DNA from: Sodiomyces alkalinus F11
Lineage: Eukaryota; Ascomycota; Sordariomycetes; Glomerellales; Plectosphaerellaceae
NCBI RefSeq assembly: GCF_003711515.1
Contig: NW_021167081.1
Coordinates: 2,660,483 to 2,724,482 of the forward strand
Direction of reading: 5' to 3'
Length of the DNA stretch: 64,000 nt
The translations under genes were made by a program, and so were the position numbers. The first letter of the stretch is position 1; each line of letters starts with the position of its first letter. Below the pieces are notes generated by a model. The model was not told the DNA's origin and did not search any database. It saw only the letters and a list, made by a program, of their open reading frames with translations. Below are positions 46,868-57,525 of this stretch, one piece after another.

Positions 46868-47400
46868 ATGCCCTGAGTAGGCATACATCTGGCCAACCAG
46901 TACTATTAGACCTAGGGACTAAAATTTCTAAGGGGTAACCTTAGCGAGGCGTAAATAGTAGTAAAATAAGATATCTTCTCTAAGCTAGAAAGGGGACGCG
47001 CCCCCCGGACTAATATACCCACGGGTAAACCCTACAGGATCCTCGGTATCTCCGTATATAATCTTCCGGAAGCCCTAGTATATACCGTGACTTCTCGAGT
47101 ATACCCTAAAGGTACCTATAGTATACCCCGTGGGTGGTATAGTATATACTATAGTACTTTTAAGGTATGCTCACGGTACCCGGGGGTATTTCCCTGGGCG
47201 TAAACGCCCTACGTTCCGGGGGCTTCCCTAGTAACTACGATAGCCTTGCTTAGGCACGTCGCGGTTATACTAATAAACCGTGGTATAGTTAGAAGATAAT
47301 ATAAAGAAAAGGTGTTTCTCGGCGGCGCCCTAATAGTAGCCGCTATTATTACTACCTAAAGAGAGTAGAATATACCGGGTATATCCCGGCTAGGGCAATT
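46868..47400. repeat. Dispersed repeat R, copy 2
   Basis: Same blocks and order as 10780-11390. Opens with the short inverted repeat ATGCC-CTGAGTA-GGCAT. The middle differs strongly and contains several GTATACC/GGTATAC-like palindromic pieces (47060-47190). Confidence 0.5.
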
Positions 47401-47759
47401 AACAATAAATAAAACCTTAAACTAAATCTTATCCTATATTACCCCTAGTACAGGTAATCTAGCCTAGTAAACTATTATATCCAGCTATAGAGTCACTCTA
47501 GAATAGTAACCTTATAGTCATTATTATCCTAGGTAATAGGCTTAATCTTATCCGGGAAACCCTACTAGTTAGTATTAGCCTTAAGAGTACTAGCCGTGTT
47601 TTACACTATTCTCTTATTTACTAGCCCGTTACGGTGTCCGGTGTTAAGATTAGTAAATAATATTAGTCCGGACACGCTTTACTCGGTATACTAGCGTTAA
47701 AGAGCCGCGTATATAAGTAGGGTACGGAGGGAGAGCTTATAGTTAGCGGTAACCCGCTT
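47401..47759. other. Unassigned TA-rich stretch
   Basis: No coding or terminal-repeat evidence. Contains perfect 8-bp arms GTGTCCGG (47634-47641) and CCGGACAC (47668-47675) around a TA-rich centre, and nearby TTATTTACTAG/TAGTAAATAA inverted pieces. Lies between copy 2 of repeat R and the resumed LINE. Confidence 0.4.
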
Positions 47760-49012
47760 AGTAAGCTAGTTAAGGTCGGCCTCCTTTCCTGGCTTCGGTA
47801 AGATAACCCCGAGGGCCTCTTTCTAGTAGGTAGGGTAGTGCGTCATGGAAAAAAAAGCTAAGTACGCCTGTAAAAAGGACCCGGTAATAGCCTTATAGGC
47901 CTATTAGATTAGTTTTAACCCGATTCTATTGGGTCTAGGGGCTTTCTCTTTAGCGGCTCTTAAGACCGCGCGTTATAACTCTACAGCTTAGAGCCTAGCC
48001 TACTCCCATTGTCTTCTAACGCCCTTACTACGTGATCTAGTCAGATTCTAGGGGCCGTTAGAAGGGTTAGAGGGGCCTAGGCCCCTCTAAAGAGCCTGTA
48101 AATACAGGGGCTTCGGGGGCGTTAGTAGTAGAGGGAAAAAGAGTCTGAAATAAGGCATTATACTTACCCTTGAAGGTGTAGGCTATCTGTTTCGTAGGCG
48201 TTCGAATTAGTGGAATTGTGGCGTTTACGCCGCTCTTTGTGTAGTTATAGGCCTTAAGAATGTTAGGGGCTTTAGTGTGGGCTAGGAATACCTCCTAGTA
48301 GTCGTTGTTTACCGTTTTTACTACCCGGTAGTAAGCGTTTTGTGCTTCCTGCCAGGAGGCCTCTAAAAACACTAGCCGGGTAGCTAAGGCCCTATTTTTA
48401 GCCTTTCTAAAACCCTCAAAGGCCTTACTAGGTAATTTTCGCAAGGCTTTTAGCTCTTTAATCCACCACGGTTTCGAACGTTCTACTATCTTTAACTTAG
48501 GTACTAAGGCCTTAAGCGCGAGGGTAATAGTATCCGAAAGGCAGGCATCTATAAAGTCCTAGGCCAAGACGTCGATAGCCTATTAAAGCTGCTAGTTAAG
48601 ACTAGGTTCTTAGCTCTTTAAAGTACTAGAAAACAGGTCCTAACCTACTAGGTTATAGTTATAAGCCGGCGGGAGTAACCTATCTATAGGACGTTTAGAG
48701 CCTAATATAGTAGCGGAAAGGAGGATAGCGCGGTATAAAGAGGTAGTGTTTTCGATATATTCCTACTAATTAAAGCGGAGACGATCGAAACCGGGTATAT
48801 AAAAAGTAAGGTCTATCAGCGACTCTTAACGAAGATTAGACCTAAAACAAGTCCTCCTATTTTAGTTAACTTCTTTAAAGTCTACTAAATAAATAGCTCC
48901 GAGGCTATCTAACTAGTCTACTAGGGCCTAGGCTATAATATAAGCCTAGTTAGTAGTAGCCCCGTTCTACTACTAGTGGTTTCTATTAAAGTCCCCTATA
49001 ATAAGACTAGGT
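47760..49012 (-). mobile_element. LINE D: middle part of a Tad1-like ORF2, probably the continuation of LINE B
   Basis: Collinear with LINE A from about 24425 to 25695: RT N-terminal part and endonuclease C-terminal part (GDFNRNH region near 48990). It ends at the G4 insertion with TAGGT at 49008-49012. LINE B stops at the equivalent of 24073 in LINE A, so some 350 bp are missing between the two if they are one insertion. Contains the same Arg/Ser-rich and TAG-broken frame as LINE A. Confidence 0.82.
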
Positions 49013-49225
49013 TATTAACGACTAGTCACAGGTCGTGGCATAAGTGAGGTCGTAATAATAGATTATCTAGAACTAAGGAAGGAAGAAGAAAAAGGAGAAA
49101 CGTCTATAGCGCTAGGCTAGCTATAAGGTAACGATAGCTGGGCGATATAGGTCCGTTAACTAAGCGCGTAGCTAGGAAGATCCGGAGTATAGCCGGATGT
49201 TCTATATCGGGGCTAACCCATAATA
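49013..49225 (-). repeat. G4 3' LTR
   Basis: Plus-strand view TATTAACGACTAG...ACCCATAATA. Same length as the right LTR, with scattered differences, and flanked by TAGGT. Confidence 0.92.
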
Positions 49226-49899
49226 TATCCCCCCCCTCCTCCCTCCGGGGGTTATATAACCGCGCGCCCTTATTATGCCTCGGTTCCCCCTTACGTCGCG
49301 GTAATAAAGGAATAGGCGCGTCTCTTTATCTTACCTCGCCCTTACCTCGATATCAAAGAAATCTTAGGTCGTCTGCTAACCCTTTATTCACGTGCCTAAA
49401 ATAGTAATATAGGCTCCCTCGCGTAAATCCTATCCGTAGATATATTATGCCCTTTTTTCCCTTCTAGGCTCTCTCTTCCTCTCTTCCTCCCTAACTATAA
49501 TAATAATAATAATAGCTATAGCTATTCTATACGTTCTCGCGCCTCCTTATAGCGATAATTACTCTAACTCCTTTTAGTCGTTGATTCCCCCTATTAATAC
49601 TCGTATAGTTTAAGAGTTCCCCGTCTAAGATAAGCTATCCCTTTCTCGCGATCTCTATATAAGGTAACCCTACTAACTTATAGCGTTTATAGATAGCGTT
49701 AGCCCCCGGCGATAATAGGGGTAATAATAGTAGTAAGCGTGCTACTAACGATAATATAAGTGCTACGCTTTTACGCCTTAGGCTATACTAACTATATAAT
49801 AATTCGGGTTATCGCCGCCGCCTCCGCCTAAGAAGAAGAAGTTAGAGGGTAATTAGCCTCCTAAGCACCCTCCCGGTAATATTTATACTAAGCTATACC

Positions 49900-50398
49900 T
49901 GTTACGACCAACGGGCCCAACACATAATATGCAGGAAGGATGCCCTGGTACGTCACGCCGCACCAAGATATAACCAGAAGATGACTTAGGAAGGAGTCAC
50001 GTGTTAGGCCACGTGATACAGGGAAAGGATACTTTAGAATAACATAGGGAGTGATCACCAGGGGCCTGGAAAGCAAAAGTAAATAATGTAGGGAGTGATC
50101 ACTAAGGGCCTGGTGAGCAAGAGTGAATATTATACTATATATACCTTAGTATCCTAGGCCTTACTTCTACTAGAGAATAAGGTATCGATTAATCTAAGTC
50201 TTTACCTAGACTACTATTCTACGCTTAAACCTACCTTATAAAGAAGACGCCTAGTCTTTACGACGTAACTACGACTAGACTACTACGAACGATAGTTACT
50301 GCTCTTTAGTTAATATCCTCTTCTTATTTTGAACTAAAACCTCGACGCCAGTTCCCTATCGGCCGTTATACTATAAAGGACCGGAAGCCGTCGTAATA
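49900..50398 (+). mobile_element. Solo LTR of the G1 family in G4, duplication ATACC
   Basis: Begins TGTTACGACCAACGGGCC and ends GCCGTCGTAATA; ATACC precedes (49895-49899) and follows (50399-50403). It matches the G1 3' LTR in inverse orientation. The first ~200 bp keep many CA/TG (CACATAATATGCAGG, CACGTG twice) while the last ~250 bp are TA-rich. Contains a 46-bp tandem duplication starting at about 50046 and 50091 (TAGGGAGTGATCAC). Confidence 0.92.
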
Positions 50399-50529
50399 AT
50401 ACCTCCCTTACACGCGCGATATCGCTAATAGGAAGTATAAGCGCCTTTATTATAGGTAGACTAGTCGGGGGAGGAAATACTATATATACTCTACGAAGAT
50501 ATACCAATATATACCTCTTCTAACATACC

Positions 50530-51481
50530 TTAAAGGCTACGCGCAGAGGTTATTTAAGACGGCTACCCTTATTAGCGATAATAATAAGAACGGCCCTATA
50601 AGACTATTTCTCCTTTAAAGTCGCGAGCTTATCGCTAAACTCTTTCCTAGGAATAGGACCCGTGTCTTAACGCCTACGCGGCGTTCTAGGATACCCTTAT
50701 AGCTAGGGATCCGATAACGGCGATATTACCTATAGCTATATATCCCGCGGAGGCTCCTAATACGGTAATCGTGTTAGCCCTTTCTCCTCCTTAGGAGGTC
50801 TAAGAAGTGGTAGTACTATAGCTAGCCTTATTACCTTTTCCTAAGGTTATTAACGAGGTGGCTAAACTAGCCTTATTTTCTTTAGTAATAAAGGTCGTTA
50901 GCGAGGTGGTTACGCTAATCTTTTCTCCTCTTTTAGGGGTCTTAGAAGAGATAGCGTCGGGATTAGATATATCGCCTTCGGAGGAGGTCGTTACTAGGGC
51001 GGGATAACTAGCCTTATCGCCTCCTTACGAGGTTATAGGCGAGGTAGTGGTTTTAGGCCCGGTCCCTCTTAATATCGTAGCGGAAGAGAATACTCGTTTT
51101 ATTACTCCTACTCCTTTATCGGAGCCTTTATTATGTAATAAAGACTTTAGGCGCCTTTAACTTATAGATTTAAGAGAGTAGACTCAGCTATTTAGGGAGA
51201 TACTTAGACTCGGTTATACTAATATTATAATCGCCGAATTCTAATAATACGCGGAGTATAAGCGAGCTTTTATACTTATAGGTATAATTATTAGGAGTAC
51301 TATTATAATCCCCGATAATAACGATAATAAGGATAATAACGATAATAATAATAAAGAGATTAAGGAGACTAACGCTAACCTATAAAAGGGCGAGGAGGGT
51401 AAGACTTTTACGGAAGTCGATAATCCCGATGATAAGGACTTTAAGGGCGAGGACGTTAATTTAGGCTTATATTAAGTATAG
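50530..51481 (+). pseudogene. Antisense accessory ORF of G4
   Basis: Plus-strand frame on the strand opposite to G4. N to C: RLFKTATLISDNNKN, RELIAKLFPRNRTRVL, LALSPP-EV repeats, KVINEVAKLALFSLVIKVV, EEIASGLDISPSEEVV, GPVPLNIVAEENTRF, NKDFRRLQLIDLRE, then an Asn/Asp-rich stretch from codons AATAAC/GATAAT (51310-51360), FTEVDNPDDKDFKGED and VNLGLYQV with TAG 51479-51481. One frame slip is needed near 50700. Homologous to the G3 copy over its whole length. It starts close to the solo LTR and converges with pol. Unknown family; the sense strand is also fairly open, which lowers confidence. Confidence 0.5.
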
Positions 51482-51499
51482 CTAAGGCGCGGGGCCTAT

Positions 51500-54400
51500 C
51501 CGGCCTATAATAAATCTAAACCTTACTCTTTTCCGATTATCGCGATACGATCACTTATATATCGGTTCCTATATCGTGATAGCGTATAGTTAACTAATAG
51601 CCTATCGTTTATTATTACTAGGCCGAACTACTTTTTAAACTTATTAAGTGCCCGCGTTTATACTAATAGTTCTAGCGGTTCCTAAGTCACTTTATAGTAT
51701 CCTACCTATTATACTAGTACTTTACGTTTTAATCCTCTACCTTACCTCTTTATTCTCGTGTAGAGAATTTCCTAGACTTTTTATTCCTCGCTATTAGTCG
51801 ATTCTCGGATAGGCGTGGGTTAGGGGTTATCTACTAACTACCCTAATAGGGGGTTATCGCCCGCGCGGCGTAGTAAATCTATATACAATCAGGGATAGAT
51901 CTATAATAGTACGGCGAGTTCGACTACGTACGGGCTAATTACCTTTATAGCCCGGTATTTACGGTATAGCTAGTCAGGCTTACGCGATAGTTAACGGGTT
52001 AAGTAATTAGCTAGCGATAGCTAGACTAAGTCGTTTACTTTAAAACGCTTAGCCGGTAAGCGACGTTAGTTTACGGACTCTTTAATCCTAAGCTATATTA
52101 ATATAATCGTAGCTTAGGCGAACTCTATCGCTTCCTATAAGCGGCGTAGTAGGTTATATACCGCTAATACTTTCGGTTCTATTAAGGGCTCCTTAGTTAT
52201 TTAGATTAAGTCGATATAGTAACTATACTTTAAGAAAAAGAGACTAAACCCTATCGCGGAGCTTTTACAATTATTGAGGGCTAATTATATTATTGAGGGC
52301 TAATTATATTATAGGTAGTAGGCGATCCTAGTTATCCTAAGCGTAATAACTAAAGGCTCGTAAATAGGCCTATACTTCTTAGTTTATACGCTTAGTTACT
52401 TTATCAGTTTAGGGGTAGTATACTATACTAAGCTTACGCGATACCTGGGTAAGCTTATAAAAGTATTTCTAGAATCTACTTATCTAGTTCGAACCTTAGT
52501 TATTAATAATCGATTAAGGTATTCCGTAGAACCGGAAATAGTAGTATAGGAACCGTTCTGTATAGGCTTCGGCTTTTATTATCTTTATTACCTTGGACGT
52601 TACGGCCTTAGTTAGACGATCTATAATAACCTAAAAGTAGCGCGCTTTCTTCTCGCCGGCTAATAGCAGGTCTATTATAAAACCTATTAATAGATCGCTA
52701 TATATTTATTCTAGCACGGGAAAAGCACGTAAAAGGCCTTATTTTACGTTCCTCTACACGTATCCTCTTCTATAGATATCGTAATTCCGGATAAATCGTC
52801 GGATATCCTTATTTATCCTCGGCTAGAAGAAATAACATGCCACTAAGGCGATAGTATTTTCACGTCCCGGGTATCCTCCGATTACCGAGTCGTGGATTAA
52901 CTAGATAATCCTTCCTTATACCGTTACACCTTTAGTAGACCCGGGCACCTAAATCCGGTCGCGGAATAATATTAACCCGGTTACGGAGATAGAATACTCG
53001 GAAATCTATAGCTTTAATTCTAATACCGGCGGGAACTACCGTTCTTCCTTAGTAACCGCGGATAAAGCTCCTTAATACTACATATCGGTTATAAGCGTCT
53101 AATCCTATAATCGCTATAACTCCTAGTCCGCTTCGAAGATTATTTAGCCGCTATTTACGTTACGAACGCGAGGTAGGATTACGGTAGTAGGAATTAATTA
53201 GATATAATAGGATTATTCCCTTTTATCTATTATATCCTAAGGCTTATCTTACTATTAACCTAAAAGGGTATCCGCTATCGTATTATCTTTTCCCTTTTAG
53301 TACTCGAGTATAAAGTCGAATTACGCGAGCTCGCCGGCCTATCGGCTCTATCGCTCTATAAGCGTTTATTTCATTATAAAGTATTTAATGGCCTTATAGT
53401 CGGATAGGACTATAAACTATCCATGACTCATAAGCTCGGCTCGCTATACTATTAAGTAGCTTATAATCGCTAGTATCTCTTTATCGTTGATTAAGTAATT
53501 ATATTCCGCTCTATTAAGTTTACGTGAGTAGTATACGACTATATAGCGATTTCCGTCTACGTCTTCTTATATTAAGCTACCTCTAAAAGCGAACCCCGAA
53601 TAGTCTATTTCGATAAAGGTCTTATTTATAGGGTCCTATTACCGAAGTATTAGTCCTTCTTAGAACCTTACTTTTAGCTCGCGGAAAGCCGCTTCTTTAA
53701 TAGGACCCTATCGGAAGGCGTAATACTTTTTGGTGAGTGCTATCAATAGTACGGAAATCCCTAAAAAGTCCTTAATAAAGATCTGGTAATAATTCGTAAA
53801 TCCTAAGAAGCTTCGTACGCCTTTAACCGATATAGGCGCTTCTTACTCGCGAATAGCTTATAACTTCTCCGGGTCGTATAATACGCCCTTTCCTATAATA
53901 ACTATAAATCCTAGGTACTTCACTATCTTCACGCTAAACTCGCACTTTAACGGGTCTAGGTTTAGGCTAGTGTCCGCGAGCGCGCGGAGCACCTATTTAA
54001 CCTTTATTGTATAGTTAGCCCGGCTCCTACTAAAGTAGACTAGGATATTATTAATATAAGTGGTAATAAAGTCGTTTAGGAAGCCTTATAGTGTTTTATT
54101 AATATATCGCTAAAAGGTTATTAACGCTCTCCTTAAGCTAAACGGGTAGATAAGCTACTTAAAAAGCCTAAACCGCATTCGGAATATAGTCTTATACTTA
54201 AACCCGGGAGCTATCCTAATTTTATAAAAGGCGGCGATTATATTAAGCTTCGTAAACTATTTCGCCTGCCTTAAGTTCTATAGCGTTTTAGCGATTAAAG
54301 GAAATAGGTAATAGTCTTACTTAGTAATCGTATTTAGCGCTCGGTAATCGTAATAGAATCGGAGTCCTTTACCTAATTTCCTTTTAAAAAGGATAGGAGC

Positions 54401-55150
54401 CGCGGCTTCCGAACTACTAACTCGGATAAATCCTTTATCTATTAGGTCGGTAAGTATTTTTTATAACACTAAGAGTTTTCCCCTCGATATATTATAGAGT
54501 AGCCCCTAAAGGAGTAATAGCTCCTTACTATCGCTATTAGGTATAAGGTTAACTTCGTGATCGACTCCTAGTCGGTATAGCGGTAATTAGTTTACTTTAT
54601 CGGGCGTGAATAGGTCGCTAAATTCTTATAATAGCTTTTCAGGTATAAAGTCCCTCGGGTCGATTAGTTATTTCTTATTTAACGCTTTTTCGATATCCTT
54701 TAAGCTTACTCCTTAAATTAAGGCTTCCTCGTACTTCCGTCGTAATTATCGGATAAGGCCCGCGAATATAGATGTAGTAACTAAATAAGTATCGCGAATA
54801 GCTTATACTCCGGCTAGTTCCTTTTTATAGTAGAGTCGTATCTTTAGTCTAGCTACTCCGTAGTAAAGTCTTTGATTCTTAGCGTAATACGTTATATTAT
54901 TGTATTCTATTTAAGGCTTCCCGAGGAATACGTCTTAATTAAGCCCGGGTACTATATATATAAATAGTCTTTACGAGTAGCCGCTGATCTTAAGCTTATA
55001 GACGGCGATTCCCGCGCTATTAATAGTTCCGGTAGCTTCCGAGAAGCTATTTAGTAGTTAATTCGTCTTATCGATTAACGGTAATTAGAGTCTTTAGGTA
55101 AACCGTTTATGTATAGCGGTATAGGAATCGTAACTCATATTAATAAGGGC
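51500..55150 (-). pseudogene. G4 pol relic (protease, RT, RNase H, integrase, chromodomain)
   Basis: Read right to left. RT has YINNIL on the minus strand at about 54040-54060, the same double Asp to Asn state as G3; RNase H and connection lie at 53270-54000; integrase core 51900-53250, including the segment complementary to 52660-52700 (DLLLAGEKKA type); chromodomain near 51620-51780. Stops are TAA/TAG. Domain assignment rests on collinearity with G3. Confidence 0.78.
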
Positions 55151-55249
55151 GAGGATATACTATTTATTTACTCTAGCTATAATAAGTATAAGGTTATTAC
55201 TAGCACGCACTTTAAATATTTCCTACTCCTACTATATCGTGGTTATCGG

Positions 55250-56480
55250 CTTTAACGCCCGTTTTTACGTTAGAGCTATTCTTTTTCCAAGTCGTTATTA
55301 TTAATTAACTTATTATCGCTCTTATCGCGATCCTTCGTATAAGACTCTTTAACCTTTCGAACCGTCTCTTGGTTTTCCTTTAGTTTCTAATAGTTCCGTG
55401 CAATATACCCTTTCTTATTATAGTTATAGTACGTTCGAGTCTCCTACTTCGCCTTCCTATCGCTAACGCGGCTTACTCCACCTATCTTCGTGTCGTTATC
55501 GGCGTCCTTCTTCGTAGTCGCGTACTCTTAAGCTCGCTTATCGTAATTCCGCTCAAACTAATAACCCTTAAGCTTCCCGGCGATCTCTTATATACCGTTA
55601 ACCTATATAGTATAGTTATCGGTAGGAATACAGGCCGAAATAAGCTTATCCCTAAGTTAAGAGGTATTCGCTCCTTTAAGGAATAAAATCTATACGGTAG
55701 CTTCTTACTCCGTACCGCCCGCGAGGGCGATCTATCTTTCGAAACGGGGTAAAAAGGCAGTAAACGACTTATTAGACCGTTATTAAATCGTGCGTAGGGC
55801 TTAAGCGGCTCGCGACTATTCCGTGGGGTTAAGGTAGGTGCGATTAAGGTACGCTATAAAGTCGTTAGGGTCTATAAGCTTACCCGGCCTATTACGTTTA
55901 TAGAAGGCCAATACTACCTATTATACCTCGGGTCCTAGGGAATTATAAATAGTATACTAGGCTTATATATTATTCTAGAATAAGTCGCTATCGATTATAA
56001 GCTTTTACTATATCGCGTAGGCCTATACGCTATAGTATACTCTTTTCCCTAAAAACTTCGCCGGGCTATTAATAGTCTTACGGGGTATTACCGTTATTAT
56101 TATCGGCTAAAGCGCCGGCGAGGGGACCGGAGATAGCGTGGATTCTACTAACGGAAGAATTATCAGGGTCTATAAAGGCGCCGGAATATCCAGGTTTAGC
56201 GGTATTAGGTTCTACGGAGTAGGCGATCCTAGAAGCCGGGCTACGAGTTATTTAACTAATAGGCGTTATCGCTTATCGGCTTCTTCCCTCGCGTGTTATC
56301 GTTTAATAAACCAGCGTATCTCCGAGTAATACTCTTATATTAGGGTAAGCCTAACGTTAATATCGGCGTATTACTCGTGGAGAGGGCCTAGCCTTATATT
56401 TAAGGCTTAGTAGTTTTCTTCGAAGCGTCGGCTTATCCACTCCGCGACCTATTTAATTCTAATAGGTCGCTAGGCGGTAG
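55250..56480 (-). pseudogene. G4 gag relic
   Basis: Minus-strand gag whose knuckle (55390-55431) reads YYNYNKKGYIARNY, all four zinc ligands being Tyr codons, as in G3. Upstream (55700-56400) are the Gag helices matching the G3 copy. The plus-strand open stretch at 56138-56329 is its shadow. Confidence 0.68.
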
Positions 56481-56537
56481 TATTCGGATCTTAGTCTATC
56501 GCTAGCGTAACGCGTGGGTGTCGCTAAGTTCTAGATA

Positions 56538-56750
56538 TATTAACGACTAGTTATAGATTATAGTATAAATAAGGTCGTAATGATAGATTATCTAGAACTA
56601 AGGAAGGAAGAAGAAACAGGAGAAAAGTCTATAGCGCTAGGCTAGCTATAAGGTGGCGATAGCTAGGCGATATAGGTCCGTTAACTAAGCGCGTAGCTAG
56701 GAAGATCCGGAGTATAGCCGGATCCTCTATATCGGAGCTAACCCGTAATA
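56538..56750 (-). repeat. G4 5' LTR
   Basis: Ends CCCGTAATA before TAGGT. Adjacent inside, on the coding strand, is TATCTAGAACTTAGCGACACCC, shared with G3 (there TATCTAAAACTTAGCGA): the primer-site region. Confidence 0.92.
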
Positions 56751-57525
56751 TAGGTTTAGGGACTTATAGGCCTTATAGCACTCGATCTTCGGTCCAGACC
56801 CGGCTTCTAGAGCCTAAAAAGGAACGAAAAGATAAAGGAGAAGGAGAAGTGGAAGAGGTAAAAGGGGTAGGGCTAGGGGGCCTAAGCCCTTTACCGGTTA
56901 TTTCGGGGTCCTATTCTATGCAATTATAAACATATTGAACATAGAAGGTCTATAGATAGTAAACCTCTATAGTATACGTGTCTATATCGTCTAGTATGTT
57001 ATCGCGATATAGAGAATCGGTACTAGAGCCCTTCCTTATATAAGTAAGGACCCTAGGCTTAATAGAAAGGGACTAGGTCTTTTAAGATATAGGCGTAACG
57101 GTGTAAAAAGCAGGGTGGTTTAGAATAAACTACCCCTCTAGTGTCGAGAGGTAGGCAGATTCCTAAATAAGGACTATATCAGCCGAAGCTTCTAAAGTCT
57201 ATTCTAGGATAGCCTCCTACACCAGGGTCTATTTATCGACCATATATTACATATACCGCATATCCTTTAAACTAAAAGGCCCTGAATATATAGCATTTAG
57301 GGTTTAATAAATTAAAAGACCTCATAGTCTTTAGTAAAAGGAGGGTACTCTCCCTTATAACTATAGCACTTATAGGCCTTATACTCGTAGTCTCCGTAGT
57401 CTTTATAGTCGTTATAGTAGTAGTATTCTTCCCCGTGGCCTTTAATAGCGTAGACAGAGCTAGTAACTAGACCTTTATAGGTTAGCCGGGTATACCCGAA
57501 TTTCTACTAGTCACCTATTATAATT
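56751..57525 (-). mobile_element. LINE E: 5' part of ORF2 and end of ORF1, continuation of LINE D
   Basis: Continues LINE D across G4: LINE A sequence GTAGGCTTAGGGACC is split here as ...TAGGT | TAGGTTTAGGG. Contains the endonuclease N-terminal region (RVLTYI near 57045) and the ORF1 knuckle region (57330-57490), collinear with LINE A 25705-26450. Similarity ends near 57525, so the copy is 5' truncated or broken there. Confidence 0.82.

Larger units (their letters stand above)
49013..56750 (-). mobile_element. G4: Ty3/Gypsy chromovirus-type element inserted in the LINE
   Basis: Minus-strand, same family as G3. LTRs 49013-49225 and 56538-56750 (213 bp each); duplication TAGGT at 49008-49012 and 56751-56755. 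A pyrimidine run (49229-49247, C9 then TCCTCCCTCC) inside the left LTR is the polypurine tract on the coding strand. It contains chromodomain, integrase, RNase H, RT, protease and gag read right to left, and an antisense ORF with a solo LTR inserted in its 5' flank. 7738 bp including that 499-bp insertion. Confidence 0.93.

Noticed and set aside
49888..50076. Minus-strand ORF of 62 codons
   Set aside because: Entirely within the unmutated half of the solo LTR; LTR sequence, not a gene.
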